Shown one piece after another: positions 47,666-55,355 of a stretch of DNA of 64,000 nt. The stretch's first letter is position 1, and every line of letters begins with the position of its first letter. Below the pieces are notes generated by a model. It did not search any database and had not been told where the DNA came from. It saw only the letters and a list, made by a program, of their open reading frames with translations. The DNA is from Rhodanobacter humi (GTDB taxonomy: Bacteria; Pseudomonadota; Gammaproteobacteria; Xanthomonadales; Rhodanobacteraceae). The stretch is from positions 2,046,001-2,110,000 of the forward strand of contig NZ_JBGBPY010000001.1 in NCBI RefSeq assembly GCF_041107455.1, given 5' to 3'. The position numbers were made by a program, and so were the translations under genes.

Positions 47666-48355
47666 TCAGTCCCCGTGCGGCGACGGACGGCCCGCGGCAG
47701 CGGGGCGATCGTGCAGCACATGCGCCACGAGCAGGGCGACCGCCGTTCCGGCCAGCTGGGCCAGCACGAAACCCGGCACGTCGACGGGCCGGATGCCGGC
47801 GAACGTGCGGGTCAGTGCACGCGCCACGGTGACCGCGGGGTTCGCGAACGACGTGCTGGCGGTGAACCAGTACGCGGCGAAGATGTAGCTGGCGACCAGC
47901 GCAGGCATCGCCGCGGGCCGGGCGCGTGCACCGAGCAGGATGGTGAGCAGCAGGCCCGCGGTGGCCACACCCTCGCTCAGCCATTGCGCGGCGCCGCTGC
48001 GCGCATGGATGCCCGGTTGCAGCAGCGGCTGGCCGAACATGGCATGGGCCAGCAGCACGCCGCCGACTGCCGCGACGAGCTGTACGGCGACGTAGGCGAG
48101 GGTTTCGCGCGTGTCGAGTTCGCCGCGCATGCGCAGCGCGAGGGTCACGGCGGGATTGAAGTGCGCGCCGGAGACCGGGCCGAGCACGGCGATCAGCACG
48201 TACAGGATGCCCGCGGTCGCCGTCGCGTTCGCCAGCAGCGCGATGCCGTCGTTGCCGCCGGACATCGCCACGCCCATGATCCCGGAGCCCACCACCGTGG
48301 CGAGCAGCACGCCCGTACCGAGGAATTCGGCGACCAGTCTGCGCGGCAGCGACAT
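47666..48355 (-). CDS. aqpS: aquaglyceroporin of the ars operon (AqpS-like)
   Basis: MIP channel of 229 residues with six helices and two NPA motifs: GAHFNPAVTLALRM and STSFANPAVTVARAL. After the second NPA, Val stands where GlpF and AqpZ have the selectivity-filter Arg, so the pore is likely wider or more hydrophobic. Position as last gene of arsR-arsI-arsC (1-bp overlap with arsC) matches AqpS of Sinorhizobium, where the channel lets arsenite or methylarsenicals flow out instead of an ArsB pump. Confidence 0.9.
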   Translation of the reverse strand: MSLPRRLVAEFLGTGVLLATVVGSGIMGVAMSGGNDGIALLANATATAGILYVLIAVLGPVSGAHFNPAVTLALRMRGELDTRETLAYVAVQLVAAVGGVLLAHAMFGQPLLQPGIHARSGAAQWLSEGVATAGLLLTILLGARARPAAMPALVASYIFAAYWFTASTSFANPAVTVARALTRTFAGIRPVDVPGFVLAQLAGTAVALLVAHVLHDRPAAAGRPSPHGD

Positions 48356-48738
48356 CACAGCTCCGCCAGCAAGTGCTTCACGCGCGCGGCGATCTCGTCG
48401 CGTACCGCGCGATAGCCGGCGTCGTCCATGTTCTTCGGGTCGGGCAGGTTCCAGTCCTCGCGCCGTTTCGCCGGCACCCATGGGCAGCTGTCGCCGCAGC
48501 CCATGGTGACGACGGCGTCGAACTCGCCGCCGACGTCGGCGAGCGACTTCGAGGCATGCACGGTCAAGTCATAACCGAGCTCGGCCATGAAGCGCACCGC
48601 CTTCGGATGGATCCGGCCGGACGGAGCCGAGCCGGCACTCAAGGCTTCGACCGCACCGCCGCCATGGATGCGCGCGAAGGCTTCGGCCATCTGGCTGCGG
48701 TTGGCGTTTTCCACGCAGACGAACAGGACGCGTTTCAT
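48355..48738 (-). CDS. arsC: arsenate reductase, low-molecular-weight phosphatase type
   Basis: Reduces arsenate to arsenite using thiols. The 127 residues have the P-loop LFVCVENANRSQMAEAFA (C-x5-R, like LMW protein-tyrosine phosphatase), a redox Cys pair region TMGCGDSCPWVPAKRREDW and the acid WNLPDPKNMDD. This is the thioredoxin-coupled class rather than the glutaredoxin class. Between arsI (64-bp gap) and aqpS (TGATG overlap). Confidence 0.94.
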   Translation of the reverse strand: MKRVLFVCVENANRSQMAEAFARIHGGGAVEALSAGSAPSGRIHPKAVRFMAELGYDLTVHASKSLADVGGEFDAVVTMGCGDSCPWVPAKRREDWNLPDPKNMDDAGYRAVRDEIAARVKHLLAEL

Positions 48739-48802
48739 CGGATCGGGCTCATGGCACGGGGACTTGGGAACGGCAAGCTGCGAATCGCCGCTTGTGGGCC
48801 GC

Positions 48803-49291
48803 TCAGCAACAGCCGGAATTCGGCGCGCAGCAGGCGGCGCCCTTGTCGACCTTCGGCTTCGCCGTGCGCGCATCCGGAGCGCAGGCCGCGCCACCGGCCG
48901 CGCAGGCCGCATCGGCGGCGTAGTAGCTGGTAGCGTCGCCGACGGTGTGGAAGGTTTCCCAGCGCGTGCCCTGCGGGTCTTCGGTCCACAGCTTGTCCGA
49001 GTGCGCATAGCAGCAGACGGCGCCGTCTTCCGGCACCACGCTGCCGCCCGCGGCGTCCAGGCGCGGGCCGAGTGCGGCGAGTTCGTCGGCGCTGTCGACC
49101 TGCAGGCCGAGATGGTCGATGCCCGGCGCGCGGCCGGTGCTGGAGATCGCGAAGTTGATGCGCGGGTCTTCCAGCATCCACTTGGCGTAGTCGTGCTTGA
49201 CCACGCTGGGCTCCGCGGCGAACAGCTGCGTGTAGAAGCGGATGCTGCCGGCGAGGTCGGCGACGTTGAGGTGCACGTGGAAGCGGTTCAT
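48803..49291 (-). CDS. arsI: ArsI/CadI family organoarsenical lyase-like VOC metalloenzyme
   Basis: VOC-fold Fe(II) dioxygenase-like protein of 162 residues. ArsI breaks the C-As bond of trivalent methylarsenicals or roxarsone. Metal-ligand candidates His7 (RFHVHLNVAD), His60 (GIDHLGLQVD) and Glu104 (LWTEDPQG) are present, and so is the vicinal Cys93-Cys94 (GAVCCYAHSDK) that binds the arsenical in ArsI. A Cys-rich tail (ACCAPNSGCC) is as in other members. Its ATG overlaps the arsR stop. The Cys pair favours ArsI over CadI. Confidence 0.92.
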   Translation of the reverse strand: MNRFHVHLNVADLAGSIRFYTQLFAAEPSVVKHDYAKWMLEDPRINFAISSTGRAPGIDHLGLQVDSADELAALGPRLDAAGGSVVPEDGAVCCYAHSDKLWTEDPQGTRWETFHTVGDATSYYAADAACAAGGAACAPDARTAKPKVDKGAACCAPNSGCC

Positions 49292-49629
49292 CGCTTGGCT
49301 CCGGTCTTGCGTGGCTTGCAGGGAGACGCCGGCCCGCAGTCGGCGGTGCCGGTGCAGCAGTTCTCGGTGAGGTAGGCCAGCAGCGCGTTCATCTGCCCGT
49401 AGTTGGCGCGGACGCGGATCACCCGCCCCTCGCGCTGGTCCTCGACCAGTCCGGCGGCGCGCAACACGTTGAGATGCGCGCTCAGCGTGGCGGGCGGCAG
49501 GTCGAGGTGTTCGCGCAACTCGCCGACCGGCAATCCTTCCGGACCAATCTGCACCAGCCGGCGGAAGGCGGCGAGGCGGGAATCGTGGCTGAGCGCGCCG
49601 AGGGCGGCGAGGGCGTCTGGCGTTTCCAT
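49288..49629 (-). CDS. arsR: ArsR-family arsenic-responsive repressor
   Basis: Winged-helix metalloid sensor of 113 residues. HTH at about 35-65 (GLPVGELREHLDLPPATLSA) and wing VEDQREGRVIRVRANYGQM. The likely metalloid site is C-terminal (TENCCTGTADCGPASPCKP), as in proteobacterial type II/III ArsR, not in the alpha3 C-V-C site of E. coli ArsR. First gene of arsR-arsI-arsC-aqpS; should repress its own operon through the palindrome upstream. Confidence 0.94.
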   Translation of the reverse strand: METPDALAALGALSHDSRLAAFRRLVQIGPEGLPVGELREHLDLPPATLSAHLNVLRAAGLVEDQREGRVIRVRANYGQMNALLAYLTENCCTGTADCGPASPCKPRKTGAKR

Positions 49630-49632
49630 GAT

Positions 49633-49655
49633 TTCATATTTCCGGAATCATGGAA
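49633..49655 (-). promoter_or_regulatory. probable ArsR operator
   Basis: Imperfect AT-rich palindrome TTCATATTTCCGGAATCATG followed by GAA, centred on TCCGGA, 4 bases before the arsR start. Location and dyad are as expected for ArsR autoregulation. Confidence 0.6.
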
Positions 49656-49710
49656 TAATGTCAACACGTGGCGATTCCCCGCACCGCCGGGTCCGGCGGC
49701 CGTTCCCCCG

Positions 49711-50616
49711 TTACCGCGCCGCCGCGAGCGCCGCCTGCTGCCGCAGCCACGGCTGCAGGTCGAGCTTCCAGATGCCGGATTGCCCGGTGAAGTAGACGCT
49801 GTGACCGTCCGGCGCGATGTGCGAGCCCCACGGCACGTCCTTGTTCGCGACCGCGCCGAGATCGATCGGCTTGCCCCAGTGGTCGCCCTCGCGGAACGCG
49901 ATGCACAGGCGGCCCAGGCCGCCCTTGGTCTTGCCGTAGTCGAACACGATGAAGGACTGGTCTGGCGCGACCGCGGGATCGTGGGTGGAGACGGCGGAAT
50001 TGCCCAGTCCCGCGCGCACCGGCGGCAGGTAATGGCCGTCGCGATACGTCGCATGCCAGGTATGCATCGCCTTCGTCTCGCGATCGAAGCGGAGGAAGTA
50101 CAGGCTGCCGTCCGCGGCGATGCTGGCGAAGTCGACGAACGCATCGCTGTTGACGACGGAGCCCAGCCAGACGGGTTGGCCCCAGTCCTTGCCCTCGCGA
50201 TCCACCCGCCACAGGTTGGAGCCCGGCCAGCTGCCGGCCGCGAAGTAGTCCTGCGTCAGCGGCTGGCCGCCCGGCGTCGGCGGGCGATCCGAACCGAACA
50301 GCAGGTAGCTGCCGTCGGGCGCCATCACCGGATCCTGGTCGTACCAGCGGCCGGAGAAGCCTGCGACCGCGGGCGGCGACCAGCGGCCATCGATCTTGTG
50401 CGACACCATGATGCTCTTGCGCTTGCCCGCGCTGCGGTCGAAGAACACCGTGTTGCCGTCGGGCGTGAAGGCCAGCGTGTCGTCGCTGTCGGGATGGAGG
50501 ATGCCGTCCAGCGTGACGGGCTGTGGCGTCGCGGTGGTGGTGTCGGCGGCATGCGTTGTGGCGGCAGCGAGCAGCAAGCCGGCGATGAGCAGGCAACGAG
50601 CCTTGGTGTGCTTCAT
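49711..50616 (-). CDS. exported PD40 beta-propeller protein, paralogue 1
   Basis: A 301-residue exported TolB-like propeller protein of unknown function. Signal peptide CLLIAGLLLAAATTHAADTT. Blades show the shared family motif QDPVMAPDGSYLLFGSDRPP, with others such as TLAFTPDGNTVFFDRSAG and THDPAVAPDQSFIVFDYGKT. The end IWKLDLQPWLRQQAALAAAR corresponds to the conserved C-terminal W-x-L-x-L-x-PWL of this cluster. Last gene of a four-gene operon; overlaps the preceding gene by ATGA. Confidence 0.85.
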   Translation of the reverse strand: MKHTKARCLLIAGLLLAAATTHAADTTTATPQPVTLDGILHPDSDDTLAFTPDGNTVFFDRSAGKRKSIMVSHKIDGRWSPPAVAGFSGRWYDQDPVMAPDGSYLLFGSDRPPTPGGQPLTQDYFAAGSWPGSNLWRVDREGKDWGQPVWLGSVVNSDAFVDFASIAADGSLYFLRFDRETKAMHTWHATYRDGHYLPPVRAGLGNSAVSTHDPAVAPDQSFIVFDYGKTKGGLGRLCIAFREGDHWGKPIDLGAVANKDVPWGSHIAPDGHSVYFTGQSGIWKLDLQPWLRQQAALAAAR

Positions 50617-51395
50617 CGTGCGTCCTCCACCGGCATCGCGTTGAGCAGGATGTACTGGCGCTCCGTGGCCTCGACGCGGCCGCACTGGGCGGAAGTCAGC
50701 GTTGCCGGTCGCGTGCTGACCAGTTCGTCGCTGAGCACGATGCCGTCGCGGAAGGTGGTCCAGCCGCGCCAGTGCGTGCGACCGGCTTGCCGCGCCAGCA
50801 CGCAGGGCTGGCCGTTGCGGGTCAGCGTGAGCGTCGGCTTGTCGTCTAGCCAGGCGCCGTCACCTTGGCCTTCGCGTTCCAGTGTGACGGTGCGGGTGGC
50901 GGGATCGAATGCCGTCACGGTCACCGTTTGTCGTCCGGCCGGCCCCAGCTCCCACGGCGCGGCGATATCCACTGTCCAGTGCTGGCCCACTTGCAGCGTG
51001 GCCGGCGCCGGGCCCCACAGGCGCGGGTTGTAGGCCAGCCCGCTGGCGTCGGTGTTCGGCACGCACTTGCCGTCGTAGCAGTTGCTGGCGCCAGCGTCGG
51101 GCAGCGCCACCGCGCCGCTGCCGGCGGGCCGGCCGTCGTAGCGGTAATCGATGTGCAGCTGCGGCGGCACGGATGCGGCGTCGGTCACGCGGTAGGTCGC
51201 GGTGCCGCTGATCCGGTGCACCAGTTCGGCGAAACCGGGCGCCCGGACCGCGATGGCGCGCGAGAACACGTTGGCGAAGCTGGCGCCGGCGCGGTAGGCG
51301 GGCGTCAGCGCCGGTGCCGTGGCGGGAGCCGCGGCGGCCGCGGTGGACAACAACAGCGCGGCCAGCAAGGACGACAGCATGCGGGTAGTGGACAC
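50613..51395 (-). CDS. exported protein of unknown function in the PD40 operon
   Basis: Secreted protein of 260 residues. The GTG at 51395 has GGAGGC 4 bases upstream; an ATG 5 codons later is the alternative. Signal peptide MLSSLLAALLLSTAAAAAPA. The mature part is beta-rich (VHRISGTATYRVTDAASVPP, TLQVGQHWTVDIAAPWELGP, RTVTLEREGQGDGAWLDDKP) with two Cys in SNCYDGKCVPN probably forming a disulfide. Not recognised as PD40. Its place between two PD40 genes with an ATGA overlap suggests it works with the propeller proteins. Confidence 0.75.
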   Translation of the reverse strand: MSTTRMLSSLLAALLLSTAAAAAPATAPALTPAYRAGASFANVFSRAIAVRAPGFAELVHRISGTATYRVTDAASVPPQLHIDYRYDGRPAGSGAVALPDAGASNCYDGKCVPNTDASGLAYNPRLWGPAPATLQVGQHWTVDIAAPWELGPAGRQTVTVTAFDPATRTVTLEREGQGDGAWLDDKPTLTLTRNGQPCVLARQAGRTHWRGWTTFRDGIVLSDELVSTRPATLTSAQCGRVEATERQYILLNAMPVEDAR

Positions 51396-51412
51396 AGGGC
51401 CTCCGCGGCGGA

Positions 51413-52402
51413 TCAGTGGTCGATGCCGTGCGCGCGCAGCACGTCGGCGATGTCGAAGCGCCACAGGTTGCGCGAGCCGTTCAGCGGTTGCTGCAGGCGC
51501 TGCTGCAAGGTGGCGGTGTTGTCGCGCGGCTTGGGGAAAGACACCTCGTCGCGCCGGTTGCTGGAAACGTACAGCTCGCCGAAGCGCGGCCCCAGCGCAG
51601 GCGCGTTCTCCAGCGACGGGCTGTTGACGTCGCCCGGCAGGTGCAGCGGCTTGCCCCAGCGGCCGTCCGGCTGGCGGAACACGATGTAGAGGTCGGCGCT
51701 GCCCAGCGAATCGCCCTCGTTGCCGGCGTAGACGAGGAAGCGTTGCCGCGGGTCGATCGCCGGATCCATGCGGTTGCGCGCGACGTCACCGAGCTCCACG
51801 CGCTGCGGCGCCGCGTAGCCTTGCGCGGTGCGCCGCGCCACGTAGATCTGGTAGGCGGCACCGGAGTCTGGCCGGTGCGCGGAGAAGTAGATGTCGCCGT
51901 TCGCCGCGACGGACGGGTTGTAGATCATCGCGCCGTCGTTGAGCGCGCCGTCCACGTGCACCGGCGCGCCCCAGCTTCCGTCAGGCTGGCGCTGCACGAA
52001 CCAGAGGTTGGTGCCGGCGAAGCGATGGCCGCCCATTTCCGTCGTCAGCGGTGCACCGCCCGGCTGCACGGGACGGTTGGAGACGAAGTACAGCCATCGG
52101 CCGTCCGGCGCCAGCGCGGGTTCGGAGTCGTGCCACTCGCCGGAGAATGCGGCCACCTGCGGCGTGCCCCAGTGCCCGCCAGTCCGATGCGAGACCATGA
52201 TGGTGTCGTCGCGTTCGGCGAAGTCGGAGCGCATGAAGTACAGCGTGTCGCCGTCCGGCGTCACGGCGGCCGAGGTTTCCTGCAGGCCAGTGGAGATCGT
52301 GCCGGGGCCGACCAGTTCGCCGTGCGTCTGTGCGCGCGCTGCGATGGGTGCGGCAAGTGCGACAGCGATGCCGGCGGCGAGGATGAGTGCACGTGGGGAC
52401 AT
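51413..52402 (-). CDS. exported PD40 beta-propeller protein, paralogue 2
   Basis: A 329-residue member with signal peptide ALILAAGIAVALAAPIAARA. Blades: TSAAVTPDGDTLYFMRSDFA, DSEPALAPDGRWLYFVSNRP, VAANGDIYFSAHRPD, and MDPAIDPRQRFLVYAGNEGD. The end LWRFDIADVLRAHGIDH is the most diverged version of the shared tail. A long insertion (SSNRRDEVSFPKPRDNTATL) precedes it. Second gene of the operon, 20 bp after paralogue 3 and 17 bp before the unknown exported protein. Confidence 0.84.
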   Translation of the reverse strand: MSPRALILAAGIAVALAAPIAARAQTHGELVGPGTISTGLQETSAAVTPDGDTLYFMRSDFAERDDTIMVSHRTGGHWGTPQVAAFSGEWHDSEPALAPDGRWLYFVSNRPVQPGGAPLTTEMGGHRFAGTNLWFVQRQPDGSWGAPVHVDGALNDGAMIYNPSVAANGDIYFSAHRPDSGAAYQIYVARRTAQGYAAPQRVELGDVARNRMDPAIDPRQRFLVYAGNEGDSLGSADLYIVFRQPDGRWGKPLHLPGDVNSPSLENAPALGPRFGELYVSSNRRDEVSFPKPRDNTATLQQRLQQPLNGSRNLWRFDIADVLRAHGIDH

Positions 52403-52422
52403 GGGGACTCCGATGGGCGAAT

Positions 52423-52860
52423 TCAGGCGGCGTAATGCGCCGCCAGCCAGGGCGCCAGCGACAGGCGCCAGATGTGGTTGTTGCCGTTGTCCCACGCGCG
52501 CATGCGCGCCAGGTCGGCGCGGTTCGAAGTGAACACCAGGTAGGAGCCGTCCGGCGCCATCGCCGGATCGTGGTCCTGCCACTGCCCGGAGAACGACGCG
52601 ATCCGCGGCGCGGACCAGCCGTCGCGCGTGCGGTGCGATTCCATGATGAAGCCGCTCGCACCCGCCTGCTGGTCGAAGTACACGATGGCGCCATCGGGCG
52701 CGAAGGTGAGGCAGTCCACACCGACAGGGCCGGAGATCGCGCCGGGCGCGAAGATCTCCGGCTGCGGCGAGGTCGCTTCGGCGGCGCGCAGGCCGACGGC
52801 GGCGAACGCGCCGATCAAGGCGAGCGCACCGGCCAGCAAGGCGAACAGGCGATGGAGCAT
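52423..52860 (-). CDS. exported PD40-type protein, paralogue 3 (internally shortened)
   Basis: Only 145 residues. N-terminal part (EIFAPGAISGPVGVDCLTFA, then DHDPAMAPDGSYLVFTSNRA) matches paralogue 6 closely; the sequence then passes straight to ARMRAWDNGNNHIWRLSLAPWL, the normal C-terminus. About 180 residues of propeller are missing in frame. Signal peptide LFALLAGALALIGAFAAVGL. First gene of its operon, with three AlgR-like boxes upstream. It may be a folded fragment or a decaying gene; the intact frame and signal argue for expression. Confidence 0.75.
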   Translation of the reverse strand: MLHRLFALLAGALALIGAFAAVGLRAAEATSPQPEIFAPGAISGPVGVDCLTFAPDGAIVYFDQQAGASGFIMESHRTRDGWSAPRIASFSGQWQDHDPAMAPDGSYLVFTSNRADLARMRAWDNGNNHIWRLSLAPWLAAHYAA

Positions 52861-52930
52861 GCGGGTGCCCCGGCATGATGACGATGACCAGGAGTCTGCG
52901 CAGCGGCATCGGCGTGCCGCCGCGGGTTTG

Positions 52931-52983
52931 TGACGAGCGGAGTGAAGGCGCGTGACCAGCGGTTGCTCGCGCGGGGCGAGCGG
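52931..52983 (-). promoter_or_regulatory. three AlgR/LytTR-like boxes, PD40 operon A
   Basis: Plus-strand copies TGACGAGCGG (52931), TGACCAGCGG (52953) and GGGCGAGCGG (52974), 22 and 21 bp apart; read on the gene strand they are near ACCGCTCGTC. They lie 71-123 bp upstream of the first start codon of the operon. Published AlgR sites read ACCGTTCGTC and LytTR proteins bind direct repeats with this phasing. The rest of the 394-bp gap (52861-53254) shows no gene. Confidence 0.65.
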
Positions 52984-53254
52984 TTCGATCGCATCGGGAT
53001 GTCAGGTGCCTCGATGCATCGCGCGCTGCTCTTGCTTGTCGCGGTGTTCGGCACGCCAAACGTGCAGAGCAAGAGGCTTCGTCTGTTTGCTGTCGGCCGA
53101 TACCTGACATTGCCGAACCGCAAAGCCAACCCCGGACCCGCCGGGAAGCATTGCTCGAAGCCGGCAACCGGGCGGATGGTGCCTGCCGGCTAGCACATCG
53201 CAACCATCCCCACCCATGGGCCATCACGTGTCCGCGGTGGCATGTCGCGGGCTC

Positions 53255-54139
53255 CTAGCCTGCTGCCTTCGATGCAGCTCCGAGGAAGCGTTCGACGATC
53301 TCCGGCAGCATCGGCTCGACGGGGAGCGTGTAGTGGGTGGTGTTCGGCAGGATGGCGAACTCGTTTGCGGGCCGCAGGGAGCCATCGATGCCGGCATCGC
53401 GCTGACCGCCGCCCAACGCCTTCCAGAACTCGACCATGTGTTCGGGCCGGATGGCGTCAGCGTCGGCATAGACCAGCAGTGTGCGTGCCTTGAGCCTGGC
53501 GACGTCGGCGCTCCAGTCCCAAGGGCGTTTGGTCAGGTCACCGACCTTCCTGAAGAGCTTGGTCCAATCGACATCGGGATAGGTCTTCCCCAATGGCGAT
53601 GCCTTGACGGCAGGGCCGAGCGTGGCAGCGTTGGCCTCCAGCTGTTTGAAGGCCACCACCCCCTCCGGATAAAAGCTGTCCTGCCTCATCGCCGCGGACA
53701 CGAGCACGAGCCGGTCGACCACATGCGGATGGCGAATGGCGGTCTCCAGCGCGACGCCGGAACCCAGCGAGTAACCCATGACGTCGGCCTTGCCGAGGTT
53801 CAGGTGACCGATCAAAGCGGCGATGTCGTCGCCCATCGTTTCACTGCGCAGCGGCCTGTCGGTGTCTGGCGTACGCCCATGTGCCTGCAGATGGGGGGCG
53901 ATCACCCGCCGGCCCCTGGCCAGTTCCGCCAGATTGCTCCCGAAGCTGTCCGGGTCGATGCTACCGTGGAGAAGAATGAGCGGCTTGCCGGCGCCGTGCA
54001 CGCTGTAAAAGAGATGCTGGCCATTGACGTCGGCAAAGTTTCCGTTCGGGACGGCGAGGGTCTTCTTGGCTTGAATGGGAAGAGCGGCTGTCAGCACGGC
54101 GGTCGCCATGGCCGTCTTCAGGAAATCGCGTCTGAGCAT
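53255..54139 (-). CDS. Tat-exported alpha/beta hydrolase
   Basis: A 294-residue alpha/beta hydrolase. The ATG at 54139 is chosen for its GAGGA Shine-Dalgarno and the twin-arginine signal MLRRDFLKTAMATAVLTAAL. Core motifs: LILLHGSIDPDSFGSNLAEL (oxyanion loop), VMGYSLGSGVALETAI (nucleophile elbow G-Y-S-L-G), LLVYADADAIRPEHMVEFWK (acid) and NTTHYTLP (His). Tat use suggests folding in the cytoplasm before export. Role unknown; it lies between the two PD40 operons, 90 bp after the SRPBCC gene and co-directional. Confidence 0.88.
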   Translation of the reverse strand: MLRRDFLKTAMATAVLTAALPIQAKKTLAVPNGNFADVNGQHLFYSVHGAGKPLILLHGSIDPDSFGSNLAELARGRRVIAPHLQAHGRTPDTDRPLRSETMGDDIAALIGHLNLGKADVMGYSLGSGVALETAIRHPHVVDRLVLVSAAMRQDSFYPEGVVAFKQLEANAATLGPAVKASPLGKTYPDVDWTKLFRKVGDLTKRPWDWSADVARLKARTLLVYADADAIRPEHMVEFWKALGGGQRDAGIDGSLRPANEFAILPNTTHYTLPVEPMLPEIVERFLGAASKAAG

Positions 54140-54229
54140 ATCGTCCTCACGTGGCGCCGGACTGGCCGGCGCGGCGGTGATCGTGCGTTTCATCGGCATC
54201 CCTTCCATGCGCCGGTGGCCGCGGTGTGG

Positions 54230-54730
54230 TCACGATCTGTCTGCGAGCAACTCATCCAGCTGCGCGAACTGTTCGGGCAGGCCTTCCGCCGAGCCGGCGA
54301 GGGCTTCGTCGAGGGCCGCTTCCGTGGGGTAGCGTTCGTGGAAGGTGACCCGCGTCTTGCCGGCATTTTCCTCGAACGTCACCGTGGTCACGGCGCCCTC
54401 GTCGCTTTCCTCGTTCGTCCATGCGATGCGCTTGTTCGGCGTCACTTCCCGGTACGTGCCGAAGAACGCCATCGGCTGGTCGAAGGCCGGATGGCTGAAC
54501 ACGAGGCGATACGCGCCCCCGGTGCGAACGTCCATGTCGCACGAGACCAGCGACATGCCCGCCGACTTCGGAACCCACCAAAGCTTGAACCATTCGGGAT
54601 TGCTCCACGCCTCGAAGACGATGTGCGCCGGGGCATCGAACGTTCGCGTCACGACGAGTTCGTGGTCGGACTTGCGCTCCACAACGGTGCGGTTGGTGGC
54701 GGCGGAACTACCTTCTTTTGCTTTGGGCAT
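54230..54730 (-). CDS. SRPBCC/AHSA1-family protein
   Basis: START-like lipid-binding fold protein of 166 residues: ELVVTRTFDAPAHIVFEAWS, KLWWVPKSAGMSLVSCDMDV, RTGGAYRLVFSHPAFDQPMA and VTFEENAGKTRVTFHERYPT are typical AHSA1 pieces. Overlaps the end of the upstream ArsR-type gene by 23 bp, the standard pairing in which the ArsR protein regulates the SRPBCC gene. Ligand unknown. Confidence 0.92.
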   Translation of the reverse strand: MPKAKEGSSAATNRTVVERKSDHELVVTRTFDAPAHIVFEAWSNPEWFKLWWVPKSAGMSLVSCDMDVRTGGAYRLVFSHPAFDQPMAFFGTYREVTPNKRIAWTNEESDEGAVTTVTFEENAGKTRVTFHERYPTEAALDEALAGSAEGLPEQFAQLDELLADRS

Positions 54731-55070
54731 CTGCCTTCTCCTTGCGTTTCAAGTGATCGACAAGCTTGTCCAGCGCGTCGAAGCGCGCGCTCCAGAGTTC
54801 GCGGTGCCGCTCGATCCAGGCGGCCTCTTCTTCCAGCCGGCGTCGTCCGAGCGTGCAGGTTCGTACGCGCCCGACTTTCTCCGTGGTCACGAGCCCCGCC
54901 TGCTCCAGGATGCTGACGTGCTTCTTCATGCCCGTGAGGGTCATGCGAAACCGTTGGGCAAGGTCGGTGATCGAGGCGTCTGAGTCCCCGAGCTGCTCCA
55001 GCACGCCGCGCCGGGTGACATCGGAGAGCGCGGCGAACGTTGCGTCGAGGCGGGCTTGATAGTGAACCAT
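54708..55070 (-). CDS. ArsR-family winged-helix regulator of the SRPBCC pair
   Basis: A 120-residue regulator: LDATFAALSDVTRRGVLEQL, SITDLAQRFRMTLTGMKKHV (recognition helix) and LVTTEKVGRVRTCTLGRRRL (wing). No metal-binding Cys set, so it senses something else, as usual for ArsR-SRPBCC pairs. The start codon is inside a perfect 20-bp palindrome that probably serves as its own operator. Confidence 0.92.
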   Translation of the reverse strand: MVHYQARLDATFAALSDVTRRGVLEQLGDSDASITDLAQRFRMTLTGMKKHVSILEQAGLVTTEKVGRVRTCTLGRRRLEEEAAWIERHRELWSARFDALDKLVDHLKRKEKADAQSKRR

Positions 55071-55080
55071 ATGGTTCACT
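55061..55080 (-). promoter_or_regulatory. perfect 20-bp palindrome over the ArsR-type start codon
   Basis: AGTGAACCATATGGTTCACT, perfect dyad. It contains the start codon of the regulator (55068-55070). Binding here would block both transcription start and translation initiation. AT-rich compared with surroundings. Confidence 0.7.
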
Positions 55081-55355
55081 GTAAGGCGAGCATGGGTGAT
55101 TTGCAAGCGAATGACCCCGCGGGCGCAAATCGCACGTGGCTCCTCTGCCGTTCCGAACCCGGAGTGCGCATGCCGAGCATGGGCAAAGTTCCGGCCGGCG
55201 GCTTTGGGGCAGCCGGATCAAGACGCCGGACGATTCCTCAGGGTCGCAAGCTGCCGCCCACGTTCTCGGGAATCCGACCCTATTCGCCGATATGTCCAAT
55301 CATCGAAGGCCGCATCAGCTGATGCATGCGTCTTGATGGGTCGGCACCTGGACCG

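Noticed and set aside
52815-53129. 104-codon minus-strand frame overlapping the start of PD40 paralogue 3
   Set aside because: It would cover the three AlgR-like boxes and lacks both a ribosome site and recognisable features.
55056-55322. 88-codon plus-strand frame upstream of the ArsR-type gene
   Set aside because: No Shine-Dalgarno, starts inside the operator palindrome, composition not protein-like.
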